Source: Gemmatimonadota bacterium
GTDB taxonomy: Bacteria; Gemmatimonadota; Gemmatimonadetes; Gemmatimonadales; Gemmatimonadaceae
Assembly (NCBI GenBank): GCA_016191225.1
Contig: JACPPC010000018.1
Span: 1 to 64,000 of the forward strand
Length of the DNA stretch: 64,000 bases
Direction of reading: 5' to 3'
Part shown: positions 40,684 to 48,700 of the stretch, one piece after another
Position numbering within the stretch: position 1 is the stretch's first letter
How the letters are laid out: the number at the start of each line of letters is the position of its first letter
Notes under the pieces: model-generated
Database searches by the model: none
What the model was told of the DNA's origin: nothing
The model's input: the letters and a program-made list of their open reading frames with translations, nothing else
Program-made: the position numbers and the translations under genes

Positions 40684-41234
40684 GTGGCCGATGCCCGGGA
40701 GCAGAACCCCCGATCGTGCGCCGTCGAGGGCCGCATGCATGCCGTGCGCGGCCAGACCGTGCCGCGCGACCGCGACCTCGCCGCGTTGCACGGCGTGTCG
40801 TCGGGCGCCCTGAACCAGGCCGTGCGTCGCAATGCGAGGCGGTTTCCGCCGGACTTCGCCTTCCGCCTCACCGCACGCGAGGAGCATGGCCTGATATCTC
40901 GAATCGTGATGTCAAACGGACGGGGCGGGCGCCGGCACCGCCCGCGCGTGTTCACCGAGCAGGGCGCGGCGATGCTCTCGAGCGTGGTGCGGAGCCCACG
41001 GGCCATCGCCGTGCATGTCGCGATCATGCGGGGGCTTCGTGCGGCTGCGCGCCCTGCGGCTGACCCAACGAGGGCATCGCCCGGCGGCCCGCCGCGCTCG
41101 AGCGGAAGTACGACGGGCGGTTCGGGCCGGTGTTTCGCGTCATCGACGAGCTGATCGGGCCGCGGGCGCAGGCCGACGAGCGAAGGGCGCGCATCGGCTT
41201 CACCTCGCCGTCGATCGGCGCCGGGACAGCGTCG
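40684..41234 (+). pseudogene. ORF6N/KilA-N-type DNA-binding protein, frameshifted
   Basis: An ORF6N domain is readable from AVRGQTVPRDRDLAALHGVS through LNQAVRRNARRFPPDFAFRL and SRIVMSNGRGGRR to FTEQGAAMLSSVVRS. The frame then breaks twice. FVRLRALRLT is read in a second frame after an extra G in the G-run 41030-41034, and NEGIARRPAALERKYDG plus FRVIDELIGP in a third after an extra base near 41064-41066. No stop follows the expected RIGF end. These proteins are mostly of phage or mobile origin and regulate gene expression. No phage genes surround it. The exact start among several ATG codons is uncertain. Sequencing indels in homopolymers are an alternative to real decay. Confidence 0.72.
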
Positions 41235-41288
41235 GCGCAGGGGCGCCTCGCCCGCCACGCCCCCTCGCGCTGTGCGCCGCTGCCCGGG

Positions 41289-41687
41289 CTACGCGGCGCC
41301 GCCCGGGGCGTCGGGTCCCCCGCGGAGCCACGCCAGCGCCTCGTTGCGGTCCCAGAACGCCTTGACCTCCATGGGCAGGTCCTCGGCCCGGGCGGCGAGC
41401 AGCCGCATCATGCCGTACGACGCCGGCTGCGACACCACGGCCGCCCACCTCGCCCCGACGAGCGACCCGCCGGCGGCCGAGAGGTGTGCCAGTACCTGCG
41501 ACACCTGCACCGGCGTGATCGGCGTGTCGAGCGCGCGGTGGTCGGTGAGCACCGCGTACCTGCCGCGCCCCTCGATGGCCCGCACGACGCCGTCGATGGC
41601 CGCCAGCATCTCGCCGATCTCGAGGGTGCCGGCGATCTCGATGGTCACCATGCGGCTGGCGTGGTCGATCGACAGCGTGGCCGGCAT
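41289..41687 (-). CDS. STAS/SpoIIAA-like protein
   Basis: The 132-residue product resembles the SpoIIAA-like group: MVTIEIAGTLEIGEMLAAID, a helix-strand pair (RYAVLTDHRALDTPITP), and QVSQVLAHLSAAGGSLVGARWAAVVS ending in FWDRNEALAWLRG. This is the SpoIIAA/STAS fold usual in lipid-binding or regulatory proteins; the phosphorylatable Ser of anti-sigma antagonists is not obvious. It starts 15 bases after the acyl-CoA dehydrogenase stop on the same strand, so it is probably the third gene of that operon. No membrane segment. Confidence 0.8.
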   Translation of the reverse strand: MPATLSIDHASRMVTIEIAGTLEIGEMLAAIDGVVRAIEGRGRYAVLTDHRALDTPITPVQVSQVLAHLSAAGGSLVGARWAAVVSQPASYGMMRLLAARAEDLPMEVKAFWDRNEALAWLRGGPDAPGGAA

Positions 41688-41702
41688 CGCGCCGTTCGTA
41701 AC

Positions 41703-43496
41703 CTAGAAGGCGTCCACGGGGACGCTCATCACCGTCGTCGCCCCCGCCGCGATGCGGGCCGCGAGGGCATGCACCTGCGGCAGGACCTTGGCGAAATAGA
41801 ACCGCCCGGTGGCGACCTTGGCCTCGTAGAAGGCGGCCCGGTCGTCGGCACCCGCGGCGAGCCGGGCGCGGGCGGCCTTCACCATGCGCAGCCACATGTA
41901 CCCGAGGGTCACGTAGCCGAGCAGGTGGAGGTAGTCCTCGGCGGCGGCGCCGGCCTCGTCCGGGTTGGCCATGCTCCTCATCGCCACGCCCTGCGTCGCC
42001 TGCTGGAGCCGCTCGAACGCCTTGGCCAGCGGCTCGACGAACTCGGCCAGCGCGGGGTCGGCGCGGCTCGCCTCGACTTCGGCACTCACCGGGTGGAAGA
42101 AGCGGCGCAGCAGGCGTCCCATCCCCTCGGGGAGCTTGCGGCCGACGAGGTCCATGGCCTGCACGGCGTTGGTGCCCTCGTAGATGGGCGCGATTCGGGC
42201 GTCACGCACGAACTGCTCCATGCCGTACTCGCGCACGTAGCCGTGCCCGCCGAAGGTCTGCAGTGCGATGTTGGTGCTCTCGAAGCCGGTGTCGGTGAGG
42301 AACGCCTTGATCACGGGCGTCATGAGGGCCACGAGGTCGGCGGACTCGGCGCGCCGCGCGGGGTCGGGGTGCCTGTGTTCAAGGTCGATGTGCATGCCGA
42401 TCCAGTACGCGAAGGCGCGATTCCCCTCGTTGAGGGCCTTCACGCGCAGCAGGCCCTGACGTACGGCCGGGTGCTCGATGATCGGGTCGGCGGGGCCGCC
42501 GGGGTTCTTGGCACCGGTGAGCGACCGCCCCTGCAGGCGCTCGCGGGCGTAGGCGACGGCATTCTGGTAGGCGACCTCGCCAAGGCCGAGGCCCTGCAGC
42601 CCGACGCCGAGGCGGGCGCCGTTCATCATCGTGAACATCGCCCGCATGCCCTTGTTCGCGTCGCCGACCATCCAGCCGGTGGCGTTGTCGAAGTTGAGCA
42701 CGCAGGTGGCGTTGCCCTTGATCCCCATCTTGTGCTCGATCGAGCCGCAGGTCACGCCGTTGCGCGTGCCCGGGCGTCCCTCGTCGGTGGGGAGGAACTT
42801 GGGGACCATGAACATCGAGATGCCGCGGGTGCCGCCGGGGGCGTCGGGAAGCTTGGCAAGCACGAGGTGGATGATGTTCTCCGTCAGGTCGTGCTCGCCG
42901 GCGGAGATGAAGATCTTGGTGCCCGTGAGCCTGTACGCGCCGTCGCCGGCGGGAACCGCCTTGGTGGTGATGATGCCGAGGTCGGTGCCGGCGTGCGGCT
43001 CCGTGAGGCACATGGTGCCGCCCCACTGTCCGCTGACGAGCTTGGGCAGGAGCTTGTCCTTGAGCTCCTCGGTACCGTGGGTGTGCATGGCGTGGTACGC
43101 GCCGTGGGCGAGGCCGGGATACATGGCGAACGACAGGTTGCTCGCGCACATCATCTCCTCGACCACCGAGCGCATCAGGTGCGGCATGCCCTGGCCGCCG
43201 TACTTCGGGTCGGCGGTGAGCGCGGGCCAGCCGCCGGCGCAGTACTGCTGGTAGGCCTCCTTGAAGCCCGGGGGCGCCTTGACCTCGCCCTGCTCGTAGG
43301 TGCAGCCGGCGGCGTCGCCCGGCTGGTTGAGGGGTTGCAGCACCTCCGCGCAAAAGCGTCCCGCCTCCTCGAGGATCGCGTCGATCAGGTCGGGGGTCGC
43401 CTCCTCGTAGCCGGGGAGGGCGCTCAGCTGCGCCACGTCGAGCACGTCGTGCAGCACGAAGCGCATGTCATCGAGGGGAGCCTTGTACGTCGGCAT
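41703..43496 (-). CDS. fadE: Acyl-CoA dehydrogenase, FadE-like with C-terminal extension
   Basis: This 597-residue flavoenzyme has the acyl-CoA dehydrogenase plan plus a C-terminal domain (about 470-597) typical of the long form. FAD and substrate motifs are GTMCLTEPHAGTDLG and TGTKIFISAGEHDL, FGGHGYVREYGMEQFVRDARI, and the catalytic Glu lies in IYEGTNAVQAMDLVGRKL. It introduces the 2,3-double bond in acyl-CoA during beta-oxidation, passing electrons to ETF. Twelve bases separate it from the fadN-like gene, which encodes the next two steps. No thiolase gene is near. Chain-length preference is not determinable. Confidence 0.93.
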   Translation of the reverse strand: MPTYKAPLDDMRFVLHDVLDVAQLSALPGYEEATPDLIDAILEEAGRFCAEVLQPLNQPGDAAGCTYEQGEVKAPPGFKEAYQQYCAGGWPALTADPKYGGQGMPHLMRSVVEEMMCASNLSFAMYPGLAHGAYHAMHTHGTEELKDKLLPKLVSGQWGGTMCLTEPHAGTDLGIITTKAVPAGDGAYRLTGTKIFISAGEHDLTENIIHLVLAKLPDAPGGTRGISMFMVPKFLPTDEGRPGTRNGVTCGSIEHKMGIKGNATCVLNFDNATGWMVGDANKGMRAMFTMMNGARLGVGLQGLGLGEVAYQNAVAYARERLQGRSLTGAKNPGGPADPIIEHPAVRQGLLRVKALNEGNRAFAYWIGMHIDLEHRHPDPARRAESADLVALMTPVIKAFLTDTGFESTNIALQTFGGHGYVREYGMEQFVRDARIAPIYEGTNAVQAMDLVGRKLPEGMGRLLRRFFHPVSAEVEASRADPALAEFVEPLAKAFERLQQATQGVAMRSMANPDEAGAAAEDYLHLLGYVTLGYMWLRMVKAARARLAAGADDRAAFYEAKVATGRFYFAKVLPQVHALAARIAAGATTVMSVPVDAF

Positions 43497-43508
43497 TTCG
43501 TCTCCTGC

Positions 43509-45833
43509 TCAGTTCCGGAGTGGCTTGCCGGTGGCGAGCATGTGCTCGATCCGGGCGATCGTGGCGGGGGTGCGGATCAGGCGCCCGAAGGCGGCGCGCT
43601 CGAGGTTGAACATGTCGTCGTCGGAGAGGGCGCGCGACGGGTCGGTGGCGCCCCCGCTGAGCACGCCGGCCAGCTCGGCGGCCACGACGACGTCGTGCGG
43701 GGTGGCCTTGCCGGTGGCCACCATCGCCTCGACCTGCGCCACCATCAGGTCGCGGGCCATCGCCCCGGGGAGGCGGAGCGCGGTGGCCTCGGGCGGCCGG
43801 TAACCGGGACGCATGGCCACGGCGCGCGCCTTGGCGTCGGCCAGCAGGCGGTCGCGATTCATGGTGATCGTGTCACCGTCGCCGAGGACGAGCAGGTCGC
43901 GGGCCTGGGCCGCCGAACGCGACGACCGCGCCTGGCCGATCGCCTGGAAGGCACCGCCGATGACCTTGATGAGGTCGTCGCCGTGCTTGCGAAAGCCGCG
44001 CAGGAGCAGTTCCTTGCACCCTCCCCACCCCGGGATGAGGCCGACGCTGGTCTCCACCAGCCCCGCCTGGAGCTCGGCGTGGGCCACGATCGCGCTCGAG
44101 TGGAGGAGGACCTCGCACCCGCCCCCGAAGGCCATCCCGTGCGGCGCCGCGACGACCGGGAAGGGGGCATACTTGAGCGACGTGAGGGCCTGCTGCCCCG
44201 CCGCCCCCAGCGCGTCGATCGTCTTCCAAGCCGCGGTATTCGCCGCCAGCAGCACGCCGCCCAGGTTGGCGCCCACCGAGAAGTTCGGCCCCTCGTTGTA
44301 GATCACGAGCGCCGAGTGCGCCCCCGTCCCGTCGCCAATGGTGCCCACCGCCCGGGCCAGCATCTCGATCGAGAACTGGTCGAGCGCGTTCATCTTGCTG
44401 GTGAACTCGAGGCAGAGCACGCCGTCGCCGATGTCCCACAGCGCCGCGCTGGGGTTCTTCGCCACCGGCGCGCCGCGCCGCTTCACGTCGGCGAGCAGGA
44501 GCACGCCGTCGGGGCGCGGCACGTCGCGGTACGTGCCGTCGGTGCCGAGGAACTGGAGGGCGCCACCGTCGACGCGGTAGAACGTGCGGTCGGCGGCGGC
44601 GGCGAGGAGGGGCGGCACGGTGCGGCCCTCCCGGGCGAGCGCGGCGGCCAGCCATCCGGCGCCGAGCTGGTCGACCAGCTCGAACGGGCCCCGCTCCCAC
44701 CCGTACCCGAGCTTCATCGCGTCGTCGACCTGGACGATCGTGTCGGCGATCGCGGGCACGAGCGACGTCGCGTAGTGAAGCACCTGCGACAACACGCGCC
44801 ACGCATACTGGCCGCCGCGGTCGGGATGCGTGACGAGCGCGCGCAGGTCCTTCCGGGCGGCCGCCAGCGAAGCGAGCTTCGCATCCCGCGCCGGGCGGTA
44901 CGCTCCCGTGACGAGATCCATCGCCTCGCGCACGCGGCCGGCGTCGGTTTTCGCCACCCGGTAGAAGCCCCCCTTGCCCTTCCGCCCCGTGCGGCCCTCG
45001 GCGATCATCGCGGCGATCACCGGCTGCTCCACCCGGACGCCTCGGTAGGCGTCGTCCGCCGGCAGGGTGGCGAGCATCGACCGGGACACATGGGGCATGA
45101 GGTCGATGCCGACGAGGTCGAACAGGCCGAAGACGCCGGTGCGGGGAATGCCCATCGGCTTGCCGCACACCGCGTCGGCCTCCTCGACCGTGAGCCCGAG
45201 CCGGAAGGCCTCGGTCACGGCGCACTCCATCCACAGCGTGCCGATGCGGTTGGCGATGAAGCCCGGGGTGTCCTTGCAGTCGACCACGCCCTTGCCGAGC
45301 TGCACGTCGCCGCAGCGACGCACGGCGTCGAGGGCCTCGGCGCGCGTGGCGGGGCCGGCAACCACCTCGAGCAGCCGCATGTACCGCGGCGGGTTGAAGA
45401 AGTGCGTGATGCAGAAGTCGGCGGCGAACGACGCGGGCATCTCCCGCGTGAGCAGGGAAAGGGGGATCGTGCTCGTGTTGCTCGACACGACGCTCCCCGG
45501 CTTGCGCACCGCCTCGAGCTTCGCGTAGAGCGCGCGCTTGACCTCGAGGTCCTCGAGCACCGCTTCGATGATCCAGTCGGCGTCGGCGACCAGGGCGAGG
45601 TCGTCATCGACGTTTCCCGGCGTGACGCGGGCGGCGAACGACTTGTGCATCAGCGCGAGGGGCTCGACCGTGAGCATGCGCTCGATCGCGCCCCGGGCGA
45701 GGATGCTGCGGTCGGCGGCCCCGGGCGGGACGATGTCGAGGAGGACCACCGGGATGCCCGCGTTGGCCAGCTGTGCGGCGATGCCGCTTCCCATGACGCC
45801 GGAGCCGATCACGGCGGCGCGCGCGATGTTCAT
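43509..45833 (-). CDS. fadN: 3-hydroxyacyl-CoA dehydrogenase / enoyl-CoA hydratase (FadN-like)
   Basis: The 774-residue bifunctional enzyme begins with the NAD-binding site AAVIGSGVMGSGIAAQLANAG (residues about 6-26) and a hydroxyacyl-CoA dehydrogenase domain; the catalytic pair is in TPGFIANRIG. An enoyl-CoA hydratase/isomerase domain is at the C-terminus (about 490-760; PHGMAFGGGCEVLLHSS, VGLIPGWGGCKELLLRG). This order (dehydrogenase first) is FadN, not FadB. It catalyses hydration of enoyl-CoA and oxidation of the hydroxyacyl-CoA. An upstream start at 45869 would add 12 residues. Together with the FadE-like gene it covers the first three steps of beta-oxidation. Confidence 0.93.
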   Translation of the reverse strand: MNIARAAVIGSGVMGSGIAAQLANAGIPVVLLDIVPPGAADRSILARGAIERMLTVEPLALMHKSFAARVTPGNVDDDLALVADADWIIEAVLEDLEVKRALYAKLEAVRKPGSVVSSNTSTIPLSLLTREMPASFAADFCITHFFNPPRYMRLLEVVAGPATRAEALDAVRRCGDVQLGKGVVDCKDTPGFIANRIGTLWMECAVTEAFRLGLTVEEADAVCGKPMGIPRTGVFGLFDLVGIDLMPHVSRSMLATLPADDAYRGVRVEQPVIAAMIAEGRTGRKGKGGFYRVAKTDAGRVREAMDLVTGAYRPARDAKLASLAAARKDLRALVTHPDRGGQYAWRVLSQVLHYATSLVPAIADTIVQVDDAMKLGYGWERGPFELVDQLGAGWLAAALAREGRTVPPLLAAAADRTFYRVDGGALQFLGTDGTYRDVPRPDGVLLLADVKRRGAPVAKNPSAALWDIGDGVLCLEFTSKMNALDQFSIEMLARAVGTIGDGTGAHSALVIYNEGPNFSVGANLGGVLLAANTAAWKTIDALGAAGQQALTSLKYAPFPVVAAPHGMAFGGGCEVLLHSSAIVAHAELQAGLVETSVGLIPGWGGCKELLLRGFRKHGDDLIKVIGGAFQAIGQARSSRSAAQARDLLVLGDGDTITMNRDRLLADAKARAVAMRPGYRPPEATALRLPGAMARDLMVAQVEAMVATGKATPHDVVVAAELAGVLSGGATDPSRALSDDDMFNLERAAFGRLIRTPATIARIEHMLATGKPLRN

Positions 45834-46066
45834 GACGGATACGGTCTCGTTTGGTGGGACCCGGAGCACCGCGTTGCGCGCCCGCGAGTGGCCCGCACCA
45901 GCGCAGCCGTTCGCGCGGTCATCGCGCGCCGGGGAAGTGGAATCTCACGGGACGAACGCCCCCCTTCAAGAGCGAAACGCCCGACGCCTCTGCCCGGGAA
46001 TCGACCGGTTTTGGAGGTTACCTTCCCGGCTCCGGTGCCCTCCCCTGCCGCTGCACACCGCCTCCC

Positions 46067-47095
46067 ATGCGCGCCCTCCACGCCCTCGTCGCCGCCGCCC
46101 TCGCGGCATCTCCCCTCCCCGCCCCAGCGGTCGCGCCGCCGGCGGGCGCGCCGCAGGGAGCCGCCCGCACCGATTCCTCCCGCGCGGCACGCGCCCAGCG
46201 TCTTGCCGGCAAGCCGCGGGCGGGGAAGAGGCGCGCCGCCACGCCCAAGGCGACCCGGCCCCCGACCGGGGTCGACAGCGAGCCGCCATACGTCCAGCCA
46301 CCCATGCCTGCGGCCCTGCCGGGGTCGCTCCTCCCCGGGCACCGGATCGTCACCTACTACGGCAATCCCCTCTCGAAGCGGATGGGGATCCTCGGCGAAC
46401 TCCCTCCCGAGGAGATGATGGCGCGGCTCGAGCGCGTGGCGGCGGAGTGGCAGCAGGCCGACACCGCCACCCGGGTGCTTCCCGGCCTCGAACTCGTGGC
46501 CACCGTCGCCAACGACCACCCCGGTCCCAGCGGACTCTTCCGCACCCGGATGCGCGACACGCTGATCGAGCGCGTGATCGGCTGGGCCGAGCGCAGGAAG
46601 TGGCTCGTCATCCTCGACATCCAGGTCGGCCACGGCTCGGTGAAGGACGAGGTCGAGCGGCTGCTGCCCTTCCTCGCCAAGCCGTTCGTGCATCTCGCCC
46701 TCGATCCCGAGTTCGACCTGCCGAAGGGGGTCGTGCCCGGCACGAAGATCGGCTCGACCGACGCGGCCGACATCAGCCTCGCCCTCAAGCTCGTCGGGGA
46801 CTTCGTCACGGCGCGGAACCTGCCGCCCAAGATCCTCCTCGTGCACCGCTTTACCGGGCCGATGGTCACCGGCGCGGGGCGGATCACCCTCGACCCGCGC
46901 GTCCAGCTCGTGATCGTCATGGACGGCTTCGGGCCACCCGCGCTCAAGGAGGGGAGCTACTTGCGGCACATTCGCCGCGACCCGGCGCAATACGCCGGCT
47001 TCAAGCTCTTCTACAAGAACGACAAGCCCCTCATGACGCCGAAGGAGGTGCTCGGCAGGCTCGTGCCGAAGCCCTACGTGATCATCTACCAGTAG
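46067..47095 (+). CDS. Conserved secreted protein, unknown function
   Basis: The 342-residue product has a signal-like N-terminus (LHALVAAALAASPLPAPAVA), a basic Pro-rich linker (about 30-85), and a folded domain of about 255 residues that starts HRIVTYYGNPLSKRMGILGE and contains LVILDIQVGHGSVKDEVERL, FVHLALDPEFDLPKG, and RDPAQYAGFKLFYKND. It resembles a TIM-barrel lipoprotein seen in actinobacteria and Gemmatimonadota; the conserved acidic residues near DIQVG and DPEFD may be catalytic, but I know no proven reaction. Its stop overlaps the convergent gene by 14 bases. It is divergent from the beta-oxidation operon. Confidence 0.82.
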   Translation: MRALHALVAAALAASPLPAPAVAPPAGAPQGAARTDSSRAARAQRLAGKPRAGKRRAATPKATRPPTGVDSEPPYVQPPMPAALPGSLLPGHRIVTYYGNPLSKRMGILGELPPEEMMARLERVAAEWQQADTATRVLPGLELVATVANDHPGPSGLFRTRMRDTLIERVIGWAERRKWLVILDIQVGHGSVKDEVERLLPFLAKPFVHLALDPEFDLPKGVVPGTKIGSTDAADISLALKLVGDFVTARNLPPKILLVHRFTGPMVTGAGRITLDPRVQLVIVMDGFGPPALKEGSYLRHIRRDPAQYAGFKLFYKNDKPLMTPKEVLGRLVPKPYVIIYQ

Positions 47096-47768
47096 GGCCG
47101 GCGGCGCCCTCCGCCCATGGCAGCGCGAGGATGAGGTTCGAGGTGGCGTCGGACAGCTCGGCGGCGGCCGGCAGCACCGGCAGCAGGCGCCCGAGGCCGT
47201 CGAGCCAGCTGCGCAGCGCCTGCGGCACGGCCGTGACCACCACATTGCGGCCGAGGTCCGGCGTGAGCGAATCGACGACGAGGGAGTCGAGCACGGTCAT
47301 GGGCACCGCCCCCCGCCCCACCATGCCCTCGATCACGCCGTGCAGCGCGCGGTTATTGGAGGGGCCGACGAGCTTGAGGTCCGATCGCACTGCCAGCACC
47401 GATGCCTCGTCGAGCTCGCGGGCGAGGGCCGTGGTGACCCGGCGATCGGCCATCCGCAGCGAATCCACCGCGTCGAGGTAGCCCACGCTCGAGTCGGCGC
47501 AGAGTCCATCCACCCGCCGGTAGAGGAGCACGCGGACACAGTTGCCGGGGGGACCGGGGCGCGCGGCGTCGCGCCGGAAGGACCCGCCCACCCGCGCGCA
47601 GGAACCGCCGGGCAATCGGGCCGGAAGGTCGAAATCGCCGAGGAGGCCGGCGGTGCCGGCGCGGGGGCCGGCCGCGCGCGGGGCTTGCCTCCCCGGTCTG
47701 GCGGCGCCCCGCAAGAACACCGGCGAAATGGACTGGCAGGGCGGCGCCACGCCGCGCCGCGATGCCAC
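47082..47768 (-). CDS. Hypothetical protein
   Basis: The 228-residue ORF has a low-complexity basic N-terminal third (RPGRQAPRAAGPRAG) and a more protein-like C-terminal part: DSLRMADRRVTTALAREL, DLKLVGPSNNRALHGVIEGM, MTVLDSLVVDSLTPDLG and RSWLDGLGRLLPVLPAAA. I do not recognise a family. The N-terminal start is uncertain (GTG at 47768 is the longest). It overlaps the stop of the convergent gene by 14 bases. The gene is followed at a distance by no partner, and the next gene upstream on the same strand is the gamma-glutamylcyclotransferase. Confidence 0.5.
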   Translation of the reverse strand: MASRRGVAPPCQSISPVFLRGAARPGRQAPRAAGPRAGTAGLLGDFDLPARLPGGSCARVGGSFRRDAARPGPPGNCVRVLLYRRVDGLCADSSVGYLDAVDSLRMADRRVTTALARELDEASVLAVRSDLKLVGPSNNRALHGVIEGMVGRGAVPMTVLDSLVVDSLTPDLGRNVVVTAVPQALRSWLDGLGRLLPVLPAAAELSDATSNLILALPWAEGAAGPTGR

Positions 47769-47834
47769 GGCGGTGACGGCGTTCGGGCATTGCCGGGCTA
47801 CCCGCTCGGGAATGGGACGCTCGCGCCAGGGCGC

Positions 47835-48305
47835 TCACGCCTGCTCCCAGTCGGCGAGCTCGTCCACGTACTCCGGCGGGAAGCCGTGGGCGCGTGCCGC
47901 GGCGAGGATCACTTCGAGGTACTCGCCCCGCGTCGGGGTCGGGGTCGCGTCGCGGGCGATGTAGGCCAGCGCCGGGCGGGAGTCGCCATCGGCGGTGGTG
48001 ACGCGCAGCGAGTGGCGACGGTAGAGGCCGAACGGCACCCCCTCGTACTCGTCGAGCGCGGCGCGGTGCGCCTCGGACAGGAGCCAGAGCACTCCATGCA
48101 CCCGCTTGCCGGCCGCCGGGACCACGGTGGCGAAGTGGTTGGCGTTGATCCGGAAGGCGTGGCCGTCGAGGATCGCAGGGCCAATCACGCGAGCCCCCGG
48201 GCAGCGGATGGCCATCCCCTGCACCGACATGTTCGACCCGTAGGCGAAGTAGACAATGTCCCGCCCGTCGGCGTGGATGCGATTGTCGGCGTGACGCTCG
48301 GTCAT
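47835..48305 (-). CDS. Gamma-glutamylcyclotransferase-like protein
   Basis: The 156-residue product has the GGCT/AIG2 signature YFAYGSNMSVQGMAIRCPGA and the later LSEAHRAALDEYEGVPFG, in which DEYEG carries the expected catalytic Glu. This fold cyclises gamma-glutamyl peptides, releasing 5-oxoproline, or acts on gamma-glutamylamines. No glutathione enzyme is nearby. It is small and cytoplasmic. The ATG has no clear Shine-Dalgarno or -10 sequence. Confidence 0.88.
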   Translation of the reverse strand: MTERHADNRIHADGRDIVYFAYGSNMSVQGMAIRCPGARVIGPAILDGHAFRINANHFATVVPAAGKRVHGVLWLLSEAHRAALDEYEGVPFGLYRRHSLRVTTADGDSRPALAYIARDATPTPTRGEYLEVILAAARAHGFPPEYVDELADWEQA

Positions 48306-48700
48306 TGGCGGGGGCCAGGGGACAGGAGAGTATCCGCACTCTCGCCGGTCGGCGCCAGCGCCGCGACGACGGGCGTCACAGGATGGCCGACGGCCAGGCT
48401 CCGCCCGGCGGGCTGCCCGCCGGGACATGTCAACGCCCCTCTCGCCGACGCTGGACCGGCCCAATTCGCATGGCAGCTGCCGGAACGCACGAAGATGAAC
48501 CGCGGCGTCGGATTGCCGGTCACGAACGCCGGGGAGGGGATGATCGGCAGAATCCGGCGCGGGGCCCGTTCGGCGGGCCGTGGGCCGACCGGCGTCGCCC
48601 GGGCGGCGCCGCACCTCGGGCCCCCCGTCCGGCGTCGTTGACCTTTCGGCAACGGGGCCGGGATCGCAAACGAAGGGGCGTGGCCGCGCGTGTATTGCGC
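48306..48700. other. Intergenic region between divergent genes
   Basis: No gene is supported. It holds a perfect 9-bp hairpin (48404-48424: CCCGGCGGG, loop CTG, CCCGCCGGG) and a TTGACC -35-like box at 48638-48643 pointing towards the TonB receptor, without a convincing -10 at 17 bases (GGATCG). A TGTATT is at 48691-48696, just before the GTG at 48701. Confidence 0.5.

Noticed and set aside
41130-46418. A 1762-codon open frame on the plus strand
   Set aside because: It is antisense to the FadE- and FadN-like genes and has a His/Arg/Gly/Glu-rich composition typical of antisense translation. Only its first few dozen codons belong to the ORF6N remnant.
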